Origin: Sulfurovum sp.
GTDB taxonomy: Bacteria > Campylobacterota > Campylobacteria > Campylobacterales > Sulfurovaceae
Length of the DNA: 40,119 nt
Assembly (NCBI GenBank): GCA_020721385.1
Contig: DYMW01000001.1
Coordinates: 1 to 40,119 of the forward strand
Direction of reading: 5' to 3'
The notes beneath the pieces were generated by a model. It saw only the letters and a program-made list of their open reading frames with translations. It did no database searches and was not told the origin of the DNA. The position numbers were made by a program, and so were the translations under genes. Below, in pieces: positions 34,272 to 40,119 of the stretch (position 1 is the stretch's first letter; each line of letters starts with the position of its first letter).

Positions 34272-36062
34272 ATGAATAAACAACAGACACTACAGCACTA
34301 TTTCGGACACGATACGTTTAGAGAACAACAAGAAGAGGTTATTGATGCCATCTTGAACCATCAAGATGTACTGATGATTTTACCCACAGGTGGTGGAAAA
34401 TCTCTCTGTTACCAACTTCCCTCTCTTTTAATGCATGGGGTAACGGTTGTTATCTCTCCTCTTTTAGCACTCATGCATGACCAAGTTGTAGCACTTAGAG
34501 AAAATGGCATAGCCTCTGCCATGTTAAGCTCCATGCAAACGCTAGAAGAGTCACAACACATAGAGCAACAACTCCGTGCCAATCAAATCAAACTGCTCTA
34601 TGTGGCTCCTGAACGCTTGATGAACGACTACTTTTTAACCTTTCTACTTGATTTAAACATTAACTTTTTTGTAGTAGACGAAGCCCACTGTGTGAGTGAA
34701 TGGGGGCATGAATTTAGAGAACACTACCGTATGCTTTCACAACTTAAAATCTCATTTCCTTCCACCACCATTGCTGCATTTACCGCCACAGCAACTCCCA
34801 TGGTTCGAGAAGATATTTTAAACAATTTAACGCTACAAAACCCCAAAGTCATTACAGGTTCACTTTTTCGTCAAAACCTCACCATTACTGCCAAACACAG
34901 ACAAAGTGATGGACGAAGACAACTCTTAGAATTTCTAAAAGAGCATAACAATGAAGCAGGAATTGTTTACGCTTTTTCACGAAAACAGACCGAAACCATG
35001 GCAACCTATCTTAAAACCCAAGGCTATAAAGCAGAAGCCTATCATGCAGGATTACCAACTCAAGTGAAGAACAATGTTTTTGCTGATTTTGTTTCCGACA
35101 ATATTGACATTGTTGTTGCCACCATCGCTTTTGGAATGGGCATTGATAAAAGTAATATTCGTTTTGTGGTACACATGAATCTGCCCAAAACCTTAGAAAA
35201 TTACTACCAAGAGATAGGACGTGCAGGACGTGATGGACTTGAATCAACCACGCTACTTCTTTTTTCAACACAAGATATTGTTCAACAAAAATCCTTTATC
35301 AATGATTTACCCGACAGCCCGTATAAAGAGAGTGCATTTGAAAAAATTGAGACCATTGCACGTTTTTCCAACTCTGAGTCTTGTCGGCATCAACAGATAG
35401 CCATCTATTTTCATGACCATATCCATGCCTGTGGTAACCGTTGTGATAATTGCATTAACCCACATCAAGACACCATTGAGATAACCCAAGATGCCCAAAA
35501 ATTGCTTTCTGCTATCTATCGAACCAATCAATCGTTTGGACTCCATTATGTGATTGATGTGTTACGAGGAAGTAAAGAGCAACGTATCCTTTCCAATACG
35601 CATGACCAACTATCGGTTTATGGCATAGGAGAAAAGTATACCAAAGCACAATGGCTAAGTATTGCCGATAAACTGTTAGAACTTGGTGCCATTGGCATTG
35701 GGGAATACAAAGTCTATCATCTGTTAGAACGGGGGGTTAATATTTTAAAAGGGCAAGAAACAGTCTCAATCCGTCAAGAACGACTCACCATTAAAAAAAC
35801 TTCTAATAAGAAAAAAGTGGAATATTTTGAAGATTATGAAATAGATATTTTTGACCAACTTCGAGAACTAAGAAAAACCATTGCCACCGCAAACAAAGTC
35901 CCTCCGTATGTCATTTTTTCAGATAAAACACTTAAAGATCTTTCCAACAGTATGCCCACTACTAAAGCTCAAATGTTAGAAGTTCATGGTATTGGTGAAG
36001 TGAAATTTCAACGTTATGGTGAAGCCTTTTTAAGATTGATTAAGGAGATTGAAAATGCCTAA
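34272..36062 (+). CDS. recQ: ATP-dependent DNA helicase RecQ
   Basis: A 596-aa 3'-5' helicase for recombination repair. Walker A is PTGGGKS (38-44), followed by the DEAH box (VVDEAHCVSEWGHEF), FTATATP (motif III), FGMGIDKSNIRFV and QEIGRAGRDG (motifs V-VI). The RecQ zinc site appears as SCRHQQ and then CGNRCDNC. A winged helix and a C-terminal HRDC domain (residues about 515-590) complete the standard bacterial form. The motif reads GHEFREHY where many RecQs have GHDFRPEY. It overlaps rnhB by eight bases and is divergent from ompA. Confidence 0.96.
   Translation: MNKQQTLQHYFGHDTFREQQEEVIDAILNHQDVLMILPTGGGKSLCYQLPSLLMHGVTVVISPLLALMHDQVVALRENGIASAMLSSMQTLEESQHIEQQLRANQIKLLYVAPERLMNDYFLTFLLDLNINFFVVDEAHCVSEWGHEFREHYRMLSQLKISFPSTTIAAFTATATPMVREDILNNLTLQNPKVITGSLFRQNLTITAKHRQSDGRRQLLEFLKEHNNEAGIVYAFSRKQTETMATYLKTQGYKAEAYHAGLPTQVKNNVFADFVSDNIDIVVATIAFGMGIDKSNIRFVVHMNLPKTLENYYQEIGRAGRDGLESTTLLLFSTQDIVQQKSFINDLPDSPYKESAFEKIETIARFSNSESCRHQQIAIYFHDHIHACGNRCDNCINPHQDTIEITQDAQKLLSAIYRTNQSFGLHYVIDVLRGSKEQRILSNTHDQLSVYGIGEKYTKAQWLSIADKLLELGAIGIGEYKVYHLLERGVNILKGQETVSIRQERLTIKKTSNKKKVEYFEDYEIDIFDQLRELRKTIATANKVPPYVIFSDKTLKDLSNSMPTTKAQMLEVHGIGEVKFQRYGEAFLRLIKEIENA
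36042..36048 (+). promoter_or_regulatory. Ribosome binding site choosing the rnhB start
   Basis: AAGGAGA ends six bases before the ATG at 36055; the in-frame TTG at 36049 follows it immediately and is too close to be used. Confidence 0.75.
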
Positions 36063-36591
36063 ACTTTGTGGTATTGATGAAGCAGGACGAGGTCCACTTG
36101 CAGGTGATTTGGTCATGGCAGGTGTTATTTTAAACCAATTCATTGAAGGTCTTATGGACTCTAAAAAATTAACCCAAAAAAAGAGAGAAGAGCTTTATGA
36201 ACAAATTATCACTACTGCACACCATCATATTGTCTCTTTTTCACCCCAAGAGATAGATAACAATGGACTAAGTTACTGTCTAGGTAAAGGATTGGAAGCG
36301 ATTCAAAAAGCATTATCCGCCGAGATTTATCTCTTTGATGGAAACCAAACGTTTGGTGTATTGGGCATTACTACCATGATCAAAGCCGATACCAAAATCG
36401 CCGAAGTGAGTGCGGCGAGTATTCTTGCCAAAGTAACGCATGATAGAGCGATTATTAAAGCATCTCATATTTATAAGAATTATGGTTTTGAAAAACATAA
36501 AGGATATGGAACAAAAGCCCATATAGAAGCGATTAAAGCGTATGGATATTGTGACCTTCACCGTCGTAGTTTCAAGGTGAAAGGTCTATAG
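36055..36591 (+). CDS. rnhB: Ribonuclease HII
   Basis: Removes RNA from RNA-DNA hybrids and single ribonucleotides from DNA. The 178-aa protein starts MPKLCGIDEAGRGPLAG. The four catalytic acids are D8, E9, D95 (LFDGN) and D112 (KADTKIAEVSAAS), with the spacing of characterised enzymes. ASILAKVTHDR and the C-terminal GYGTKAHIEAI are also conserved. Its start overlaps the end of recQ by eight bases, so the two repair genes form one operon. A hairpin begins at its stop codon. Confidence 0.96.
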   Translation: MPKLCGIDEAGRGPLAGDLVMAGVILNQFIEGLMDSKKLTQKKREELYEQIITTAHHHIVSFSPQEIDNNGLSYCLGKGLEAIQKALSAEIYLFDGNQTFGVLGITTMIKADTKIAEVSAASILAKVTHDRAIIKASHIYKNYGFEKHKGYGTKAHIEAIKAYGYCDLHRRSFKVKGL

Positions 36592-36613
36592 AGAACCCAC
36601 TTTTCTCTATTTT
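36588..36613 (+). terminator. Probable intrinsic terminator of recQ-rnhB
   Basis: An 8-bp stem (arms 36588-36595 and 36603-36610, ATAGAGAA) with a seven-base loop, followed by a short T run to 36613. The stem includes the rnhB stop codon. The short T run makes it weaker than the nuo terminator. Confidence 0.5.
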
Positions 36614-36618
36614 ATTAC

Positions 36619-36810
36619 TTATTTAAATTCTCTTCGTAAAAAAAAAAGTCCTAAAAGTATGCTCAACATAATAAGTATTAAAATATTTACATTACTTAAA
36701 ATAGTAACATCTCCTTCGATGTCGTTAGCAAAACTTTCAATTGGTAATAGCGTGACAATTATTACAATCAGTATAGGATACATACAGTTTGATTTTTTTA
36801 CAGTATACAT
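36619..36810 (-). CDS. 63-aa exported peptide with a C-terminal sorting-like tail
   Basis: Residues 1-28 look like a signal peptide ending in ESFA, and only about a dozen residues follow before a second hydrophobic helix (about 41-58) and a basic end, LRREFK. The tail pattern LS-x-LLGLF-x2-R-x-E is the same as in the 665-aa protein encoded just upstream, and resembles PEP/IPTL-CTERM-type sorting tails in layout. AAAGGAT lies before the ATG. It may be a short partner protein, or the remnant of a larger gene that kept both ends. Ten T in a row encode GLFFL. Confidence 0.65.
   Translation of the reverse strand: MYTVKKSNCMYPILIVIIVTLLPIESFANDIEGDVTILSNVNILILIMLSILLGLFFLRREFK
36638..36647 (-). 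repeat. Homopolymer of ten A (ten T in the coding strand)
   Basis: It lies in the C-terminal tail codons of the 63-aa gene. A slip would replace the LRREFK end, so it may act as a variable switch, or it may simply follow from Phe/Leu codons in A/T-rich DNA. Confidence 0.6.
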
Positions 36811-36924
36811 TTTTTAATCCTTTCTTCAAAATTTGATTTAAAGATAATAAACTATAATGTATATTATCTTAATTTAAACTTACATATTATATTTAATTTT
36901 AAAAAATAAGAATATAGTGACAAA

Positions 36925-36954
36925 TATAGGACAATTATCATTGTGTGTCCTATA
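36925..36954 (-). terminator. Possible hairpin after the 665-aa protein gene
   Basis: Arms TATAGGAC (36925-36932) and GTCCTATA (36947-36954) pair perfectly, with further pairing inside (ACAAT/ATTGT). It starts 13 bases past the stop codon at 36968. The minus strand then reads TTTG only, so termination is uncertain. Confidence 0.35.
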
Positions 36955-36967
36955 AAATCGTATTATT

Positions 36968-38965
36968 TTAGATGGTTGCTTCAAGCTCTTTACGCGTTAA
37001 GAAGAGTCCTAATAAGGTACTTAAGAACATCATAATAATCACACCCACACCATTCAAGGATGCACTGTCTTCAGTATAGTCACAACTAGCACAACCATTT
37101 GAAGTTGTATTTGCATCAACAACAGATGCTATAACAGGAATTCTAACCGTTGCAGGTGTTGTATCCTCTATACCCTTACTATCTATTGCTGCATAAGTAA
37201 AGATTACTGTACCTACAAATTCAGGATTTGGTGTAAATTTTAATCCATTGGCTTCTTCTTGTGTTAAAATATCTCCAACACTTACTACCGTTCCATCAGC
37301 CAAAGACAAAACACCCATGGCTTCTGTAGGTAATGTTTTAAGAATGTACAATTCAGCATTGATTCCAGATAAATCTACAATATCCGTAGCACCTGAAGTA
37401 TTAACAATACTCCTGTTGTTTTTATCATTTGTTTCAGGCATCACAATCACAACAGGAGGTACAACAGGCGTAGAAAGTGTAATCGTTACCGTAGCTTCAG
37501 GAGATACATTGCCATCTTTATCACTCACCACATAGGTAATAGGGTCTGGAGCTTGAGTACAATTGGCGGTTGGCGTAAAAAGAATATTTCCAGTGACATC
37601 CACACTCCATTCACCATTCTCTACCACCAATCTTTTTCCATTCTCAATTGCACCTTGTGAAGTAATTGTCACAGAACTGATATTCATGTCATTCTCTATA
37701 TCACTGTCATTGTTCAGTACAGGAATGGTAACCAATGTCGCACTTCCATGAATACAATTTATCTCATCATTCATCACTGTTGGGGCGGTACTCGTTCCTA
37801 TAGATATATCATCATTAATAATCAACCCTATTGCTGTACCATCTAAAATGGTTGCATTGGTTGGATTGGATAAAACCACATTAAAACTCTCGGTAGCCTC
37901 AATGGTGGTATCTCCATTAATTACCACATCAATCGTTGTACTGCTACTTCCTGCTAAAATCGTCACTGTATCACTCGCATCCACATAATCTTCACCTTGT
38001 AACGCTGTTCCATCCACAAGAGCATAATCAACCGTTACATCTGACGTAGTGGTTTGATTTAATTCAACAGTAAACCGTAAAGTTTGCGTACTGCTGTTTC
38101 CTTCTACCAACTCTGCATCACCAATACTTACCGTTGGTATGGTTGGAATTACGGGGGGAATTATGATGTTAGTTGCCTCACCTACATTACAAGCCACCGC
38201 TTCAATATCATTAAATTTTGTTCCATTATTATCAATAATACCCGCTACCATTACGGCACCTGTAAGGGTATCAATCTCATAAAGCTGTCTATTTTTATTA
38301 GGATTGTAAAGCTCATCTTCGGTATACAATTTGTCATCATTGGCAAAAGAGAGTCCTTCGGCATCAATTTTTGTTTGTAAAACAACACTGTTAGACAAGG
38401 TACCTGTTGCCAAATCCAATTGCCATAATACAGGTAAAGGATTAGAAAAATAATCATCCATCGCATACGCATCACCATTTGAATTAATTGCCAACCCAGA
38501 AATAGATTCGCTTAACGTTTTAGGATAACCAGCTAAAGATGCCCAAGTCGTTGTATCAAAAGCATACAATTGCGAAGGGGCAACATCATCACGTGTTACA
38601 TACAAAACACCATTATAAAACTCCATTCCTGAACTTTTATTAATGGGTAAGGTGGTCTCTAAATGAATGGCTCCTGTGGTTAAATCAATTGCATACAATC
38701 CGCTGTCTGACTTATTAATCATATACATTTTACCATCACTGGGTCGATAAGCAACACCTTCTGTATTAAAAATTTGTCCTCCACTTTGAATATCTAAGGT
38801 TGTTGCCGTGTGCAAAGGGTTAGCACTTGAATCTACTTTTAATGTATAAATTTCTTGTTTATCATCACTGGTTGCATAACACGTTGCATCTATAGCGTAC
38901 ATTGATGTTGATAAACTTAACATTAATACAAAAACTCCTTGAATTACTCTACCTACAAACTCCAT
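36968..38965 (-). CDS. Exported multi-domain protein: beta-propeller, Calx-beta, cadherin-like repeats, sorting-like tail
   Basis: A 665-aa protein. The signal peptide is about residues 1-24. Residues 30-260 have repeating YAIDLTTG / YAFDTTTW / WQLDLATG / YEIDTLTG units, typical of a beta-propeller. A Calx-beta domain covers about 278-387 (VSIGDAELVEGNS, then EDYVDASDTVTI and ESFNVVLSNPTNA), and two more Ig- or cadherin-like domains extend to about residue 620. A C-x2-C pair (CASC) precedes the last helix, which ends in LSTLLGLFLTRKEL. This is a surface adhesin-like layout anchored at its C-terminus. Substrate or partner is unknown. The 157 bases between it and the 63-aa gene hold only A/T-rich sequence and the hairpin above. 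Confidence 0.85.
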   Translation of the reverse strand: MEFVGRVIQGVFVLMLSLSTSMYAIDATCYATSDDKQEIYTLKVDSSANPLHTATTLDIQSGGQIFNTEGVAYRPSDGKMYMINKSDSGLYAIDLTTGAIHLETTLPINKSSGMEFYNGVLYVTRDDVAPSQLYAFDTTTWASLAGYPKTLSESISGLAINSNGDAYAMDDYFSNPLPVLWQLDLATGTLSNSVVLQTKIDAEGLSFANDDKLYTEDELYNPNKNRQLYEIDTLTGAVMVAGIIDNNGTKFNDIEAVACNVGEATNIIIPPVIPTIPTVSIGDAELVEGNSSTQTLRFTVELNQTTTSDVTVDYALVDGTALQGEDYVDASDTVTILAGSSSTTIDVVINGDTTIEATESFNVVLSNPTNATILDGTAIGLIINDDISIGTSTAPTVMNDEINCIHGSATLVTIPVLNNDSDIENDMNISSVTITSQGAIENGKRLVVENGEWSVDVTGNILFTPTANCTQAPDPITYVVSDKDGNVSPEATVTITLSTPVVPPVVIVMPETNDKNNRSIVNTSGATDIVDLSGINAELYILKTLPTEAMGVLSLADGTVVSVGDILTQEEANGLKFTPNPEFVGTVIFTYAAIDSKGIEDTTPATVRIPVIASVVDANTTSNGCASCDYTEDSASLNGVGVIIMMFLSTLLGLFLTRKELEATI

Positions 38966-39097
38966 TGTTTACTCCTACTGTAAATAATTAATTTTATTTT
39001 ATTTCTAATTGTGACATAAAAAATAACTTTAAGTATTTTTTTATGTTAACATAGATAAAAACATACTATAACCAATTTAAATATAAAATAAAAGATA

Positions 39098-39107
39098 TTT
39101 TTTTTTT
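39098..39107 (+). repeat. Homopolymer of ten T upstream of the PhoB-like gene
   Basis: A T10 run flanked by AGATA and ATCT, 66 bases before the ATG at 39174. It could influence promoter geometry; no direct support. Confidence 0.4.
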
Positions 39108-39141
39108 ATCTAAAATATTTCAACAGATTTTTAGAATTATT

Positions 39142-39168
39142 GTTATCAATTCGTTATCTTTTTATAGT
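39142..39168 (+). promoter_or_regulatory. GTTATC direct repeat (11-bp period) and TATAGT box before the PhoB-like gene
   Basis: GTTATC occurs at 39142-39147 and 39153-39158, exactly 11 bp apart, the period of OmpR/PhoB-type half-sites. TATAGT at 39163-39168 is a possible -10 box. It would place the transcript start at or next to the ATG at 39174. No ribosome binding site is visible. Autoregulation is an inference. Confidence 0.4.
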
Positions 39169-39173
39169 AAACT

Positions 39174-39863
39174 ATGGGTATGAAAACGCAATCCTTAGAA
39201 ATCATCATTATTGAAGATGAAGAAGACATTTTAGAACTTATTGAATATCACCTACAAAAAGCTGGTTATGCCACCATGGGATTTCTCTCTACGGAAAATG
39301 TTGAACAATTCCTAGAAGAAGAAAACCCTGCACTGATGATTGTTGACCGTAATCTTCCACGCGTTGAAGGGAGTGAATTTGTAAAAAAACTTCGTTCTTA
39401 TGGGTACAATATTCCTATTATTTTTTTAACCGCCAAAGACAAAGACAGCGACTTAGAAGAAGGTTTTAAACGAGGTGGAGATGATTATATCACCAAACCT
39501 TTTAAGCCCAAAGAGCTACTGCTTCGTGTGGAAGCCCTACTAAGACGTTCAGGTGCAACCTCTAGTAATAAACTTAAATATCGAGACCTTTCCCTTGATG
39601 TCTCCAATCATGAACTGTATATCAATAAAACCCCCATTGAATTAACCAATTTAGAGTTTAAACTGCTCTACACTTTTATGAAAAATCCAAACCTTGCTCT
39701 TGAACGTGACTTTTTACGTGATGAAGTTTGGGGTGAAGACAGTATGAACTTTAATGATAAAACAATCAATGTTACCATTAACAGACTCAAGAAAAAAATT
39801 GACCCTACAGGAAAAAAAGAGTACTTTCTACCTGTTTGGGGTGTGGGATACAAGTTGGTTTAA
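39174..39863 (+). CDS. PhoB-like OmpR-family response regulator
   Basis: A 229-aa regulator. The receiver has the acidic pocket at IIEDEED, phosphorylation site D58 (LMIVDRNLP), T86 and K108. GGDDYITKPFKPKELLLRVE closely follows the PhoB wording, and the winged-helix part (IELTNLEFKLLYTFM, then DEVWG, ending in WGVGYKLV) fits too. The start may be ATG 39174 or ATG 39180; no ribosome binding site favours either. No kinase gene is visible in the window. Tandem sites of the right shape lie before the next gene, so a phosphate-response role is plausible but unproven. The recognition-helix region (DKTINVTINRLKKKI) differs from E. coli PhoB. Confidence 0.9.
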   Translation: MGMKTQSLEIIIIEDEEDILELIEYHLQKAGYATMGFLSTENVEQFLEEENPALMIVDRNLPRVEGSEFVKKLRSYGYNIPIIFLTAKDKDSDLEEGFKRGGDDYITKPFKPKELLLRVEALLRRSGATSSNKLKYRDLSLDVSNHELYINKTPIELTNLEFKLLYTFMKNPNLALERDFLRDEVWGEDSMNFNDKTINVTINRLKKKIDPTGKKEYFLPVWGVGYKLV

Positions 39864-40020
39864 TTCTCTTTTTCCCCCTCCACATTCCAAAACTTCATTC
39901 CTTTTAACCACACAAAAACTTCTTTTTTAACTTTTATACCCTCTACAATACATTCTTATTCTCTTTTTTCTTCTTGTTGTATCTATATTTTTTTAGTATC
40001 TTTTAGCATCATTTTTAAAT

Positions 40021-40063
40021 GTAATCATTATGTAACCACTTTGTAACCACTTTGTAATACAAT
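40021..40063 (+). promoter_or_regulatory. Four tandem GTAAY half-sites with an adjoining -10 box (Pho-box-like)
   Basis: GTAAT (40021), GTAAC (40032), GTAAC (40043) and GTAAT (40054) lie at exactly 11-bp steps. TACAAT at 40058-40063 is a good -10 box, and the third half-site ends ten bases before it, where an activator of the PhoB class would take the place of a -35 box. The half-site fits the TGTMAY form of the E. coli Pho box as I recall it. Spacing and sequence are observed; the identity of the regulator is inferred. Confidence 0.65.
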
Positions 40064-40096
40064 TCTCTAATTAAAAAAACATAGGAGTTTTTCACA

Positions 40097-40119
40097 ATGA
40101 AAAAAATCATATTATCAAC
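40097..40119 (+). CDS. Start of a gene cut by the window end
   Basis: ATG at 40097 with AGGAG at 40083-40087, nine bases before it. Only seven codons are present (M-K-K-I-I-L-S), which look like the start of a signal peptide. If the upstream sites are a Pho box, a periplasmic phosphate-binding protein or a phosphate-related porin would be expected; the visible part cannot decide. Confidence 0.6.

Noticed and set aside
39120..39135. 16-base sequence also present near the left end of the window (10-25)
   Set aside because: A single A/T-rich 16-mer match in 40 kb is about what chance allows, with no shared flanks or element structure.

Overview
The window looks like chromosomal DNA of a free-living Campylobacterota (epsilonproteobacterial) species, in the general range of Sulfurovum, Sulfurimonas or Arcobacter relatives. 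I infer this from four things: the low G+C and tightly packed genes; a complex I operon in which canonical NuoE and NuoF are missing and replaced by a 77-aa protein and a GltD-like flavoprotein; two different nuoG genes; and a UbiA-type prenyltransferase of the kind that goes with menaquinone. No rRNA, tRNA, CRISPR array, insertion sequence or phage gene was seen.

Region 1 (1-2935) holds housekeeping genes. pssA, ubiA and a small membrane-anchored protein run leftwards and miaA runs rightwards. The space between them has an unusual set of three dyad-symmetric elements. Region 2 (3002-8536) is a compact rightward operon that looks like a periplasmic metal (probably copper) delivery system. It encodes a NosL lipoprotein, a second NosL with a His-rich segment, a tiny single-pass protein, a MacB/FtsX-type permease, a LolD-type ATPase, a polytopic protein whose Cys pairs are predicted periplasmic, a third degenerate NosL-like protein, and a DsbD_2/SafE-family protein with an HC-x2-MC motif. 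This is the best candidate here for an under-described system; copper insertion into nitrous oxide reductase or a haem-copper oxidase is the natural hypothesis. It converges on a DUF89 gene coupled to an unlisted 37-aa membrane peptide.

Region 3 (9578-26901) is the leftward nuo operon, ordered nuoA-B-C-D, E-like, F-like (GltD-type), nuoG1, nuoG2, nuoH-I-J-K-L-M-N. It closes with a strong intrinsic terminator at 9578-9612. Region 4 (27215-30205) has an OmpR-type response regulator and histidine kinase pair, then panD with a YbaB-family gene, and a thioredoxin-like [2Fe-2S] ferredoxin.

Region 5 (30318-38965) carries envelope genes. One pair encodes an OmpA-family protein and a lipoprotein with 20 thrombospondin type-3 Ca-binding repeats fused to a formylglycine-generating-enzyme-like domain. 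After recQ-rnhB come a 63-aa and a 665-aa exported protein that share the same C-terminal hydrophobic-plus-basic tail. Region 6 (39174-end) has a PhoB-like response regulator followed by four GTAAY half-sites at an exact 11-bp period, placed on the promoter of the next gene, which is cut off by the window end.

Many junctions are translationally coupled (TAATG or ATGA overlaps), so most of the window is a small number of long operons.
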